A DNA stretch of 64,000 nt from Neobacillus mesonae (GCA_023715865.1 JAMBOW010000001.1:1922001-1986000); one strand, 5' to 3'; shown: positions 25,093 through 34,411, numbered from the stretch's first letter. A program made the numbers and translations. The notes: generated by a model not told the origin, from the sequence alone.

Positions 25093-26139
25093 ATGAGACA
25101 GGGGACCAAGGTGCTGCAAGTTGCATTCACCTATGTTGGAACGATCGTCGGTGCGGGATTCGCTACCGGGCAAGAAATTCTGCAATTTTTTACGGAATAC
25201 GGAAAATGGGCAACCCTTACGATCGTACTGTCCTGTCTGCTGTTTGTATGGCTTGGCACCAAAATGATGCTCGTCGCGCATGATACAGGAGCTAATTCAT
25301 ATGAGGATCTGAATCACCATCTATTTGGTAAAAAGGCAGGCAAGTGGATCAGCTTCTTCACCCTGTTTGTACTGATCGGTGTGAACAGCGTCATACTTGC
25401 CGGTGCGGGCTCGGTATTTATGGAGCATCTGCATCTTTCGTATCAAACCGGGCTTTTAGTTACGCTTGTAGGCACCTATCTTCTCCTGGGACGAGGTATC
25501 CATGCCATACTGCAAATGAACAGTGTTGTAGTCCCTCTTATGATGATATTGTCACTGCTTATCCTGTTTCATACCATCGATCATCCGGGAGCTGCAAACT
25601 TCATTCGGCTTGAAACGGATCGAAGCATGTTTGCAACATGGCTTTCTCCTATTTTGTACACTTCATTTAATTTGGCCATGGCACAAGCTATACTTGTTCC
25701 CCTCGGCAGCCAGATCAAAGACAGGCGCGTCATTAAGTACGGAGGGATGCTCGGTGGCATAGGAATTGGGTTCATGCTAATGACAGCGCATTTTGCCATG
25801 TCTGCTTATATGCCTGGGATCGTTCAGTTCGAAGTGCCGATGGGCAGCATTGCCTTCGCTTTAGGTGCCGCGATCCAAATCGTATATATTATTCTGATTT
25901 TTTTGGAAATCTTCAGCACATTTGTTGCTGATATTTTTGGTATTACCTTGCAGCTGCGACAGCACATTCAAGTTTCTCCCAAACTCATCACGCTGTTCAT
26001 TATGCTATCCTGCTTCCTGCTCAGCCAGTTCGGTTTCAGCTCGCTTCTATCCATCTTGTACCCGATCTATGGAATGCTTGCTATTGTATGGGTAGCCCAC
26101 CTGATTAAGAGCCCTTTAGGCTCTTTTCGCAGGAAATAG
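25093..26139 (+). CDS. ykvI: YkvI family membrane protein (LeuT-fold transporter relative)
   Basis: 348-residue integral membrane protein with about ten helices. The first helix contains VGTIVGAGFATGQEILQFFTEYG, with the unwound Gly-rich segment typical of APC/NSS-fold transporters. Further helices include SFFTLFVLIGVNSVILAGAG and LSPILYTSFNLAMAQAILVPLG. These features match YkvI of Bacillus, of unknown substrate. AAGGAGG precedes the ATG. It is divergent from xpt, though nothing ties it to purines beyond position. Confidence 0.85.
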   Translation: MRQGTKVLQVAFTYVGTIVGAGFATGQEILQFFTEYGKWATLTIVLSCLLFVWLGTKMMLVAHDTGANSYEDLNHHLFGKKAGKWISFFTLFVLIGVNSVILAGAGSVFMEHLHLSYQTGLLVTLVGTYLLLGRGIHAILQMNSVVVPLMMILSLLILFHTIDHPGAANFIRLETDRSMFATWLSPILYTSFNLAMAQAILVPLGSQIKDRRVIKYGGMLGGIGIGFMLMTAHFAMSAYMPGIVQFEVPMGSIAFALGAAIQIVYIILIFLEIFSTFVADIFGITLQLRQHIQVSPKLITLFIMLSCFLLSQFGFSSLLSILYPIYGMLAIVWVAHLIKSPLGSFRRK

Positions 26140-26152
26140 AAGCTTCTCTACA

Positions 26153-27292
26153 TTAATTCAAATTTGCATCCTGATTGTACTTCAAATAAAGTTTTTTCAG
26201 CATATGGACAGAGCGTCTCAGCGAATATTCCGTTTTCGCTTTTTCGCTCGCCGAACGAGCAAGCTCGTAACGGTACGCCGGATCTAGTATGACCTTTTCA
26301 AGCGCATCAGCAAGAGCTGCTGAATTATCTTTTGGCACGAGCAGTCCATTAATCCCGTCTTCAATCTGTTCTGCTATACCGCCTACCTCGGTTCCCACAA
26401 GGGCCAGGGAACTAAGTGCAGCTTCAGCAAAAACGGAGCCGAAGGCCTCTGCTCTTGAGGGCAGGACAAAGATATCAAAAAACGGTACAAACTCCTCAGG
26501 ATGAAGGGTATAGCCGTAAAAAATCGTTTCATTGTAAATGCCCAGTTTTTGAGCCAGCAGCTCCAGCTCCGAGCGTATAGGACCATCACCAATTATGTGA
26601 AGTACATAATCATGACCGCGTTTTTTCAACTCACAGCAAGCCTCAAATAATACATCAATTCCCTTAGCAGGAACGAGACGACATACAGTCACCAGCTGAG
26701 GCACCTCATTTTCGTGAGGTATAGGCTTAAATCGCTTCTCATCAAAGCCGTTCGGAACAATGTCAATCTTTTCGGGATCATTGACATACGGGGCCATATA
26801 GCTCCGAAATGATTCCGAAACGGTTAACAGGCAATCCGCTGCATTCTCCAGTTCTCCGTACAAAGAAGTCAAAAAGCGATGTTCCACGCTATTCTCTTCA
26901 ATCTTGCCGTTTAGGATCAATTCACGCTCATAGCTGGAATGAACGGTTTGAATGAGCGGTGTATCAGGAAAAACCTTTTTCATCGCCAGGCCCGCAATGG
27001 GATGATGTGCATGGATAAGATCGTAAGGCTTATGTATGCGGAGCTTGATCCACCACAGATAATCGCGGAAGGTTTGAATATATTTCTGGACAACCGGGCT
27101 TTCTCCGTACTGTGTCCAGTCAAAAGTGTCAAATACAATGTCTTCACTGCCTTTGTTACGGATTCGTTTAGGAAGAGAAAACAATTCCATTTCCCATCTG
27201 GGGCTTGTGAAGCGCTCTTGAAGATAAGGAATCATCGATGATACCCCTCCTGGCTGCTCAGGAGGAAAAAATAAAGCTTGGAGCAATCGCAT
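26153..27292 (-). CDS. Glycosyltransferase, GT4 family
   Basis: 379-residue GT-B glycosyltransferase. The N-terminal domain opens MRLLQALFFPPEQPGGVSSMIPYLQERF; ADCLLTVSESFRSYM and VPNGFDEKRF mark the domain link. The donor domain has VCRLVPAKGIDVLFEAC, IIGDGP and the E-x7-E region AEAFGSVFAEAALSSLALVGTE. A role in extracellular polysaccharide or glycolipid synthesis is likely, acceptor unknown. Start at the ATG at 27292, 8 nt after AAAGGGG; the frame upstream to 27340 lacks a site. It is separate from the first GT4 gene and divergent from the methyltransferase gene. Confidence 0.88.
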   Translation of the reverse strand: MRLLQALFFPPEQPGGVSSMIPYLQERFTSPRWEMELFSLPKRIRNKGSEDIVFDTFDWTQYGESPVVQKYIQTFRDYLWWIKLRIHKPYDLIHAHHPIAGLAMKKVFPDTPLIQTVHSSYERELILNGKIEENSVEHRFLTSLYGELENAADCLLTVSESFRSYMAPYVNDPEKIDIVPNGFDEKRFKPIPHENEVPQLVTVCRLVPAKGIDVLFEACCELKKRGHDYVLHIIGDGPIRSELELLAQKLGIYNETIFYGYTLHPEEFVPFFDIFVLPSRAEAFGSVFAEAALSSLALVGTEVGGIAEQIEDGINGLLVPKDNSAALADALEKVILDPAYRYELARSASEKAKTEYSLRRSVHMLKKLYLKYNQDANLN

Positions 27293-27395
27293 TTTTAATG
27301 CCCCTTTCGTGTATTCTTTTGAAAGCAAGTCTTTAATCATGATATATTAGCTCATATGTTTCAGTAAAGAAGATACGAAGGAGTTTTGAAAAATC

Positions 27396-28772
27396 ATGAG
27401 TAAGGATACTCTGCCTAAGGAGTTCATCGCGCAAATGGAAGCCATGCTTGGGCAGGAAACCGAAGCCTTTCTTAAGAGCTATAATCAGCCTCGCACACAG
27501 GCTTTGCGCCTCAATACGATTAAACTCAAGGAAGAAAACAAGCAGGACATCTCCGGCCTCTTTAGGCTTGAACCTGTCCCGTGGTGCAATATCGGATTTT
27601 ATTATGACGGTCAGGAGAGACCTGGTAAACACCCATATCATACAGCCGGGCTTTATTATATTCAGGAGCCTTCCGCAATGTCAGCCATTGAGATTCTGGA
27701 TCCGAAGCCGTATGAAACCGTGCTCGATCTCGCTGCTGCACCGGGAGGTAAAACGACCCATATGGCGGTCAAGATGAAGGATACCGGACTTCTTGTCTCT
27801 AACGAGATTCATAGCGGACGCGCCAAAATACTGGCAGAGAACGTGGAAAGAATGGGACTGACCCGAACGGTTGTTGTTAACGCTTCTCCAGACGAATTGT
27901 CTGCCCGTTTTCCTGAATCCTTTGATCGAATCATGCTTGACGCTCCATGCTCTGGAGAAGGCATGTTTCGCAAGGATCAGGACGCGGTGAACGAATGGTC
28001 TTTGTCTTCTGTACAAATGTGTGTAAGCCGCCAGTGGGATATTCTAAAGGAAGCTTATACAATGCTTAAGCCCGGCGGTTATATTGCCTACTCTACTTGT
28101 ACCTTCAATCGAGCAGAAAATGAGGAGACTGTAGAGCGGTTTATCCTACAATTTCCGGACATGGAATGGCTTCAAACCGAAAGAATCTGGCCTCATCGTA
28201 CAAAAGGAGAAGGCCATTTTGTAGCCTTGCTCAGAAAAAAGAAAAAAGACAAACTTGAGCCGGAATCAAGTATGAGCCCCCATTCAAAAAAAGTCCGAAA
28301 AAAAGGAAAGCAGGGCGCTCACGCTAGTGTAGAGGATGCTTGGGATGGTTTTAAGTCCTGGTCAAACGATCACTTGCCTGGATTTAAACTTGCAGCAGGA
28401 CGACCGTTATTGTTCGGCGAGGCATTGTACTTCTTACCAGAATCCAACGAGCTCACCATATCGGATGAACAATTAAAGGGATTAAAAATGCCGCGTCCCG
28501 GACTTCATCTAGGTGATTGGAAAAAAGGGCGTTTTGAGCCAGCACATGCATTAGCGATGGCAGCAGCACCCGAGCAGGCAGCAAGGTCGTACGATCTGCC
28601 CGTCAGTTCCATGGAGCTTCAAGCCTATCTTCGAGGAGAAACGCTCTCTCTCGATACGCCTCTGGAAGGCTGGACCCTGGTGACAACAGCAGGTTATCCA
28701 GTGGGCTGGGCAAAAGCAAATAGTGGTCAGTTAAAAAACAAACGACCCAAAGGACTCCGCTTGATGAGTTAA
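27396..28772 (+). CDS. RsmF-type rRNA cytosine-C5 methyltransferase (copy 1)
   Basis: 458-residue SAM-dependent RNA methyltransferase of the RsmB/RsmF/NSUN group, which makes m5C in rRNA. The N-terminal extension leads to YYIQEPSAMSAIEIL, then the SAM motif LDLAAAPGGKTTHMA, the DAPCSGEGMFRKD motif with the Cys of motif IV, and YSTCTFNRAENEE with the catalytic Cys of motif VI. A C-terminal region of about 180 residues, with a Lys-rich linker around residues 285-305, resembles the RsmF PUA-like and FAU domains. A second, longer family member is encoded at 31560-33146. Confidence 0.9.
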   Translation: MSKDTLPKEFIAQMEAMLGQETEAFLKSYNQPRTQALRLNTIKLKEENKQDISGLFRLEPVPWCNIGFYYDGQERPGKHPYHTAGLYYIQEPSAMSAIEILDPKPYETVLDLAAAPGGKTTHMAVKMKDTGLLVSNEIHSGRAKILAENVERMGLTRTVVVNASPDELSARFPESFDRIMLDAPCSGEGMFRKDQDAVNEWSLSSVQMCVSRQWDILKEAYTMLKPGGYIAYSTCTFNRAENEETVERFILQFPDMEWLQTERIWPHRTKGEGHFVALLRKKKKDKLEPESSMSPHSKKVRKKGKQGAHASVEDAWDGFKSWSNDHLPGFKLAAGRPLLFGEALYFLPESNELTISDEQLKGLKMPRPGLHLGDWKKGRFEPAHALAMAAAPEQAARSYDLPVSSMELQAYLRGETLSLDTPLEGWTLVTTAGYPVGWAKANSGQLKNKRPKGLRLMS

Positions 28773-28787
28773 TATCCTATTATAAAA

Positions 28788-28825
28788 AAACAGCACCTAT
28801 CCAAATTATATGGAAGGTGCTGTTT
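28788..28825. terminator. Intrinsic terminator
   Basis: AAACAGCACCT and AGGTGCTGTTT, with an inner TCCA/TGGA pairing. The minus strand has a long T run after it, so it chiefly ends the 28834-29880 gene, though the plus-strand methyltransferase transcript also reaches it. Confidence 0.8.
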
Positions 28826-28833
28826 GTCATGCA

Positions 28834-29880
28834 TCAGTCTTCGAAAGTAAGCTGTATTTCATCAATCACTACATTGCGGTACAGCATCGTCATATGGAGC
28901 TCGACGACATCTGTTTCTTTGTCCAGCTCCCTGGCGACGAGCATAACAAGCTGCTCACGTTGCTCCTCAGTCGGATGGATATGGAAATCAATATATCCCG
29001 AAATATCATATTCACTGATATCTACAGTAGCTGTCGCTGCCGGGTATCCGCCATTATTCAAGAAGAACAAATCATAAGTAAGAATGTCTCGGTCATGCCG
29101 TATTAGAGCAGCGTAGCACTCTTGTTCGGAGTAATCGTATTCGGGTTCACTTCGATCCGAAATCTTCAGCTCCATGCCATCCTCGTCCCAATCCGGGACT
29201 TCATCTGATTCATCGTCCATCTCGGCAAAATCTCTATGCTCCAGCTCTAAAAGAGCAATTCGGTTTCCTTCATATTTCATATCTATTGTAATCGTGTCAA
29301 TCTCTTCTTCATTAACCTCAGACACAAGCAGCTCTTCAGCAATCTCAAGCTCTTGTTCATCGGGCTCATTTAACCAGTTGACCTCGCCGCTGATATCTGT
29401 GCCATACTGCTTTAATACAGCATGAGCTATAGGCTGCCCATTTCCTCTTTGCAGCTCAAATGAAGTGAGGTTTCTCCCTGCACTGATCAGCTCAATTTGT
29501 ATCTCTCCATCCTCATTTTCGTATGAGAAGACGGATTGTTGTTCGGGATCGAACGTTCTTTGTTCTATAATGCTGCCTTCATCATAGCCTTCTTCATCTC
29601 CAAGAACACTCTCGACCTGACCCCAAGATAGCAAAATATCAAAATGCTCTGCGTCAATGGCATCACGAAATTGCAGCAGATATTCCTGCACGTAGGCAAG
29701 CACTTCTTCTTTGGCATCCTCCGGAATGCTTTCCGCATCCAGCTGTACACTGCCGGCCAGTCTTCGGCCTTCCCTGAACACTAGAACAAGTGAGCCTGCA
29801 TACTTATGTTCTACCATTATATCTTGGACTTCGCCATTTGAAGTTCTTAGATCAGGTCTTAACCGAATATGATAGCTCAA
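28834..29880 (-). CDS. Acidic protein of unknown function
   Basis: 348 residues, strongly acidic throughout, with a very acidic middle (about residues 190-260: EPDEQELEIAEELL, MDDESDEVPDWDEDGM). No signal, membrane segment or known motif was found. The N-terminal part LSYHIRLRPDLRTSNGEV and the final part HIHPTEEQREQLVMLVARELD look like folded domains around an acidic linker. The start is most likely TTG at 29880, with AGGAGGTAGGA upstream; the ATG at 29934 lacks a site. It follows the HAD phosphatase gene by 84 bp on the same strand. Confidence 0.7.
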   Translation of the reverse strand: MSYHIRLRPDLRTSNGEVQDIMVEHKYAGSLVLVFREGRRLAGSVQLDAESIPEDAKEEVLAYVQEYLLQFRDAIDAEHFDILLSWGQVESVLGDEEGYDEGSIIEQRTFDPEQQSVFSYENEDGEIQIELISAGRNLTSFELQRGNGQPIAHAVLKQYGTDISGEVNWLNEPDEQELEIAEELLVSEVNEEEIDTITIDMKYEGNRIALLELEHRDFAEMDDESDEVPDWDEDGMELKISDRSEPEYDYSEQECYAALIRHDRDILTYDLFFLNNGGYPAATATVDISEYDISGYIDFHIHPTEEQREQLVMLVARELDKETDVVELHMTMLYRNVVIDEIQLTFED

Positions 29881-29964
29881 GTCTTTCCTACCTCCTATAG
29901 ACCGGAAATGTAACAAAATAAGCTTTACATTCATCTAGAGTGCCCATCTATAGGAAGAATATTA

Positions 29965-30768
29965 CTAAATTGTGATTACGTGTTTTTCTAACGCATGATG
30001 AACTCCGCTCTCATTGTTGGACAATGTGACATCATCCGCAGCTGCCTTTACTTCAACAGGGGAATTATCCATTGCAATCCCTTTTCCCGCATAAGTAAGC
30101 ATCGTGATGTCATTGTAGTAGTTCCCCATCGCGAGTACTTCCTCCGGCTTAAACCCTCTTTGTTCGGCCAGACGCTGCAAGGCTGCTCCTTTAGACGCAT
30201 CCTTATGCATCAAGTCTAGGAAAAAGTCACCGCTGCGAACCATATAAAAAGGACTATCCCACGTACTCCATTCCTTCTCCAAGGCATCCATATCGGCCAA
30301 GCTGCCAAACGCAGAAAATTTGACAACAGGCTCCCTTAAATCAGCCCACTTCGGAAGATCGAGCGGTTCAAGAAACACCGCTTCGTACATGCTCCGCACT
30401 TCCAGTGTCATTTCCTTCGCTCGATCGACATAAAGGCCAAAAGCTGTGTTCACATCAAAGTGAATTTGGTTCTGACGACAATAATCTATATACGGAGTAA
30501 GCTGTTCTGCATCGACAGGAAACTGATTTACGATTTCATGAGTGGCGATATCTACCGTCGCAGCTCCATTATGAGTGATCACATAACCTTGAAGCCCCAT
30601 TTCCTCCATGATTGGAATGGTATTGATGGGTCCTCTGCCTGTACAAAGAACGAACTCCGCACCACTCGCTGCGGCTTTCTGTATGCTGGCTTTATTGGCA
30701 GCTGACAATTCATGACTATCGTTTAACAGGGTTCCGTCCACATCCAGTGCAATTAGTTTAAAGGTCAT
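29965..30768 (-). CDS. HAD superfamily phosphatase, Cof-type (class IIB)
   Basis: 267-residue Mg-dependent sugar-phosphate or nucleotide phosphatase. HAD motif I ALDVDGTLLN (nucleophile D9, acid D11), motif II CTGRG, motif III Lys in the KDASKGAAL stretch, and motif IV MGNYYNDITML are present, with a class IIB cap between II and III. The nearest relatives are YwpJ, YcsE and YitU-like enzymes; the substrate is not predictable. It lies 30 bp after the RsuA gene and is probably the third gene of that operon. Confidence 0.9.
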   Translation of the reverse strand: MTFKLIALDVDGTLLNDSHELSAANKASIQKAAASGAEFVLCTGRGPINTIPIMEEMGLQGYVITHNGAATVDIATHEIVNQFPVDAEQLTPYIDYCRQNQIHFDVNTAFGLYVDRAKEMTLEVRSMYEAVFLEPLDLPKWADLREPVVKFSAFGSLADMDALEKEWSTWDSPFYMVRSGDFFLDLMHKDASKGAALQRLAEQRGFKPEEVLAMGNYYNDITMLTYAGKGIAMDNSPVEVKAAADDVTLSNNESGVHHALEKHVITI

Positions 30769-30798
30769 ATCCTATCCATCCTTACGCTCTATTTTTTG

Positions 30799-31563
30799 TT
30801 ATTCTCTATTTAAAAGGCTGTCCAATTCTTGTTCAGTGAGCTCACGATATGATCCCATCGGCAGATCAGGGTCCAGTATCAAGCTCCCCATGGAAATTCG
30901 TTTCAAATACAGCACTTCCGAGCCAACAGCTTCAAACATTCGTTTAACCTGATGAAATTTTCCTTCGTGGATTGTAACCAGCACATTAGAAATCGTTCCG
31001 TTCGCTGTTTTGTCCTCAGAAATGACTTCAAGCTCTGCCGGTTTAGTTACATAGCCGTCATCCAGGGTAACGCCTTGCTGAAAGGCGGTAATTTCTTTGG
31101 CACTCATACTCCCTACAACACGCGTTTCATATGTTTTTGCGACATGCTTACGCGGTGACAAAAGATTATGTGCAAGCTGCCCGTCATTGGTAAGAAGGAG
31201 CAATCCTTCCGTGTCCTTGTCTAATCTTCCGACTGGAAACGGCTGAAAGATAATATAATCTTCATCCAGCAAATCAACAACTGTCTTCTCTCTTAAATCT
31301 TCAGTAGCCGAAATAACCCCGGGCGGCTTGTGAAGCATTAGATAAATAAACTCCCTGTATTTTACGATTTCACCGTCAATTTCGATCGTGTCGTTGTCCG
31401 GATCCACCTGCAGACCGCTGTCTTTAATGATCTTGCCGTTTACGGAAACATAACCGTTTTTGACGGCTTTCTTTAATTCTGAACGGGTACCGTATCCCAT
31501 ATGACTCAATATTTTATCAATACGCAGCTTTTTAGCTGCTTTCTTTACTTTATGTTCACTCAT
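30799..31563 (-). CDS. Pseudouridine synthase, RsuA/RluB family with S4 domain
   Basis: 254-residue RNA-modifying enzyme, most likely the 16S rRNA (or related 23S) uridine isomerase of the RsuA group. An N-terminal S4 RNA-binding domain (LRIDKILSHMGYGTRSELKKAV) is followed by the catalytic motif GRLDKDTEGLLLLTNDG with the essential Asp, and by EGKFHQVKRMFEAVG. The ATG at 31563 overlaps the stop of the upstream methyltransferase gene (ATGA), showing translational coupling of two rRNA-modifying enzymes. Confidence 0.9.
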   Translation of the reverse strand: MSEHKVKKAAKKLRIDKILSHMGYGTRSELKKAVKNGYVSVNGKIIKDSGLQVDPDNDTIEIDGEIVKYREFIYLMLHKPPGVISATEDLREKTVVDLLDEDYIIFQPFPVGRLDKDTEGLLLLTNDGQLAHNLLSPRKHVAKTYETRVVGSMSAKEITAFQQGVTLDDGYVTKPAELEVISEDKTANGTISNVLVTIHEGKFHQVKRMFEAVGSEVLYLKRISMGSLILDPDLPMGSYRELTEQELDSLLNRE

Positions 31564-33146
31564 ACCGAGGTCCACCTCCATCCTGCTGGATATTCATTTT
31601 TCAGCATTCCTTCCTGCCATTTGGCCCACCCTAAGGAATAACCTTGAGTACATACGAGCGTATAGCCTTTTGAAGAGGCTGTGCCTATTTTGATAAGCCG
31701 CTCTTCTTCCGCTGTAAGTGTATCTCCTTTTAAATACTTAACCGCTTCACCGTTGTCGATCTGCAGCTGAATGGTTCGCTTCGCTTCCTCAGGACGCAGG
31801 GCTGAAGCCAGCGCTTGAGAAGGCGAAAAACGGCCGTTCTTAACAGAGCCCATAAACCATCCTGCCCGAATGACACGAAGTCCAGCAAGCCGGGCTGGAT
31901 CAACAGGAGTTTGGTATACCTTCTCCCCATACATTACCGTATGTCCAGGCAGCTTTATATTCAGCTGTTCAGCAACAAACTCATGAAACACAGTGACAGG
32001 ATCTACAGAAGGAACGTCGGGACGCTTCCTCTGTTTTGTACCTCCTTGCTTGGCCGCCATGTGCTTTTGCTTCTTTTTCAGCTGGTTGGAGTAATTCCGG
32101 TCTTTCGTCTGAATGGTTGATTGTACGTAAACCTGCTCCTCCCCTTTTTCAGCCTGAGCAGAGCTGCCATTATGCTGAAGCACAGCAACAAAATGTCCTT
32201 CGCCTTCGATCAGATGAGGCCATAATCTTCCCGTCTGCTGAAGCTGTGCATATAGCTGCGGATCTTCGTTTTGATATACGGGCTCAAGGCCAAGACTTTG
32301 CATCTCGTCAGTCTCTGCCATTTGGTTAATCCACTCTGGATGTCCACTCGTAATACCCTTACCGTTCGGTATCGGAACAACATGAAAGGAAGGATTCTTT
32401 CTAAGAAACTCCCCGATCATCGCTTCATTCTCTTCTGGAGCAAACGTACAGGTAGAGTATACAATTCTTCCGCCAGGAGCGAGAAGCTTAGCTGCTGTGC
32501 TCAAAATATCACGCTGCATCATAACACAGCGTTCGATAGAATGCTGTTCCCATTGCCGAACCATATCTTCATCTTTTCGGAACATTCCTTCACCAGAGCA
32601 TGGAGCATCTATCAAAACCTTATTAAAATAATGCGGGAAAGACTCTGCAATTCGATCCGGGCTTTCGTTAAGGACAACCGCATTTCGAACACCATACATT
32701 TCAATGTTTTTGGCGAGTGCTTTTGTCCGATCTGTACTGATGTCATTCGTAACAAGTATACCGCTTCCTTGCTGTTTGGCCGCAATTTGAGTCGATTTGC
32801 CGCCTGGGGCTGCACACAAATCAAGCACGTAATCCCCTGGTTCTACTTCAAGAAGCTCAACCGGTGCCATCGCACTGGGTTCCTGTACATAGTACAAACC
32901 TGCATGATAAAAAGGATGGAGCCCCGGCTTGCTTCCTGCAGCTATGTAATAACCGGTCTCACACCAAGGCACGGATTTTAATTCAAAGGGAGATATTTCG
33001 GGAAAGGCGTCCTGTTCAATCTTTAACGTGTTCACCCTGATTCCTGCACGCGGAGCAAGCTCATAGGACTTCACAAAAAGTTCATATTGATCCTCGAGCA
33101 TGGTCTTCATACGTTCAGCAAACTTTATTGGCAGGCGTATTGCCAT
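31560..33146 (-). CDS. RsmF-type rRNA cytosine-C5 methyltransferase (copy 2)
   Basis: 528-residue paralogue of the protein at 27396-28772, with the same order of motifs: YYVQEPSAMAPVELL, LDLCAAPGGKSTQIA for SAM, DAPCSGEGMFRKDED, and YSTCTFAPEENEA with the catalytic Cys. It differs by an insertion and Lys/Gln-rich linker (about 330-385) before the C-terminal PUA-like and FAU-type domains. AGGATG stands before the ATG. First gene of an operon with an RsuA-type pseudouridine synthase and a HAD phosphatase. Both methyltransferases keep all catalytic residues, so target sites may differ. Confidence 0.9.
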   Translation of the reverse strand: MAIRLPIKFAERMKTMLEDQYELFVKSYELAPRAGIRVNTLKIEQDAFPEISPFELKSVPWCETGYYIAAGSKPGLHPFYHAGLYYVQEPSAMAPVELLEVEPGDYVLDLCAAPGGKSTQIAAKQQGSGILVTNDISTDRTKALAKNIEMYGVRNAVVLNESPDRIAESFPHYFNKVLIDAPCSGEGMFRKDEDMVRQWEQHSIERCVMMQRDILSTAAKLLAPGGRIVYSTCTFAPEENEAMIGEFLRKNPSFHVVPIPNGKGITSGHPEWINQMAETDEMQSLGLEPVYQNEDPQLYAQLQQTGRLWPHLIEGEGHFVAVLQHNGSSAQAEKGEEQVYVQSTIQTKDRNYSNQLKKKQKHMAAKQGGTKQRKRPDVPSVDPVTVFHEFVAEQLNIKLPGHTVMYGEKVYQTPVDPARLAGLRVIRAGWFMGSVKNGRFSPSQALASALRPEEAKRTIQLQIDNGEAVKYLKGDTLTAEEERLIKIGTASSKGYTLVCTQGYSLGWAKWQEGMLKNEYPAGWRWTSV

Positions 33147-33273
33147 TAATACATCATCCTAACTTCACAAATTTATCCCATCTTCCCCTGTTCCACTACA
33201 GTCTGTAATGTTGTATAATGAAGGGCATCTGAGGGCTTGTTCCTCACCATTAACTATTCGACGGGGGATGAAA

Positions 33274-33846
33274 ATGAGTTCAAAATCAAACGCAAAAACG
33301 AAAGCACAAGCAAATCCAAGAAACAAAGCAGGCAAAAAATCTAACAAAGCTATTATTGCCTTTATCGCAGTATTTGTCATTCTGATCGGTGCACTCGTTA
33401 CGATGAATGAAATTAATAAAAACAATATTAATGAAGTTTACGGTCTGCCTGAATCCGACCTAACTTCTGCAACTCGCGAATTGTTGGATGATCCGAACTA
33501 TCAGAATATCATATTGCCAGAGGAACTTGATACGAAAATTGCGAATAAAGAAAGTTTCTTTACTTATTTCTTTGCTTCTGACTGCCCTCATTGCCGCGCA
33601 ACAACGCCACAGTTGATGCCGATTGCAGACGAGCTTGGAGTCGATCTCCCTCAATTTAATCTGAGAGAATTCGAAGACGGCTGGAGAGATTACAATATTG
33701 AGTTTACACCAACTCTCGTTTATTTTGAAAATGGTGTCGAGAAGGAACGTCTTGAAGGCGGAATGCAGGCAGATGGTTCAAATGCAGGCTATACCGCCGA
33801 TCAGATCAAAGAGTTTTTCAATAAATATAAAGGGGCTGCTGAATGA
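33274..33846 (+). CDS. Membrane-anchored thioredoxin-like protein
   Basis: 190 residues. A Lys-rich cytoplasmic N-terminus, one membrane helix (about 24-44, IIAFIAVFVILIGALVTM), then an extracytoplasmic thioredoxin fold with active-site FFASDCPHCRATTP (CxxC, about 103-106) and the cis-Pro segment IEFTPTLVYFENG. It should act as a thiol oxidoreductase on the outside of the membrane. The ATG at 33274 follows GGGGGATGAAA. The gene overlaps the next by 4 bp (ATGA), pairing it with a Cys-rich lipoprotein that may be its substrate. Confidence 0.88.
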   Translation: MSSKSNAKTKAQANPRNKAGKKSNKAIIAFIAVFVILIGALVTMNEINKNNINEVYGLPESDLTSATRELLDDPNYQNIILPEELDTKIANKESFFTYFFASDCPHCRATTPQLMPIADELGVDLPQFNLREFEDGWRDYNIEFTPTLVYFENGVEKERLEGGMQADGSNAGYTADQIKEFFNKYKGAAE

Positions 33847-34334
33847 AGCCAAAAACTTATGGGTTCCTCTTTACTGGCTTGATGGTCGGAAGCTTGGTTC
33901 TTGCTGCATGCGGAGAGAAGGATGCTGCACATGACCACTCGATGCACGGCAAAGACAATGAGCAGTATGAAGCAAGCGCATCGATGACGGAAATGCCGGC
34001 ATTCCTGGCAAAATATACGGACAACACGCAAACGACCTATACCCTTGTCAGAGAAGTTAAGGAAGAGCTTAAAATGCTGAATTGCTACTGCGGATGCATG
34101 GACTATGATAATGCCCATGACTCTCTGTTCCGCTGCTTCATAGCCTCTGAAGAGGAAGGCGAAGTAACCTGGACAGACCACGGTGCTCAGTGCGGCATCT
34201 GTCTTGAAGAGCTTAAAGATACAGCACGGCTCAAGTCAGAAGGAAAGTCTATAGAGGAAATCCAGAAGTTTATTGATGACAAGTATGCCCCGGACGGAGC
34301 TCCAACTTCCAGTGAAGTTCATCCCGTCATTTAG
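33843..34334 (+). CDS. PCYCGC-motif lipoprotein
   Basis: 163-residue lipoprotein: signal with lipobox LAAC at about residues 20-23, a His-rich linker (DHSMHG) and a Cys-rich domain with NCYCGC (family motif PCYCGC, here Asn replaces Pro), then FRCF and QCGICLEEL. At least five Cys plus His could bind metal or form disulfides. Family role is unknown to me; the tight coupling with a membrane thioredoxin implies its Cys are kept reduced or are oxidatively folded by that protein. It ends at an intrinsic terminator. Confidence 0.88.
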   Translation: MKPKTYGFLFTGLMVGSLVLAACGEKDAAHDHSMHGKDNEQYEASASMTEMPAFLAKYTDNTQTTYTLVREVKEELKMLNCYCGCMDYDNAHDSLFRCFIASEEEGEVTWTDHGAQCGICLEELKDTARLKSEGKSIEEIQKFIDDKYAPDGAPTSSEVHPVI

Positions 34335-34342
34335 CTTCAATA

Positions 34343-34389
34343 AAAATACCCCGGATGCTTAGCTTAACAGCCAACATCCGGGGTATTTT
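34343..34389. terminator. Bidirectional intrinsic terminator
   Basis: AAAATACCCCGGATG and CATCCGGGGTATTTT, 15-bp arms, with T runs on both strands between the convergent lipoprotein and DUF309 genes. Confidence 0.9.
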
Positions 34390-34411
34390 TTTATATTTAT
34401 TATAATGTGTA

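Noticed and set aside
32271-32981. 236-codon open frame on the plus strand
   Set aside because: Antisense to the second RsmF-type gene, which has complete catalytic motifs.
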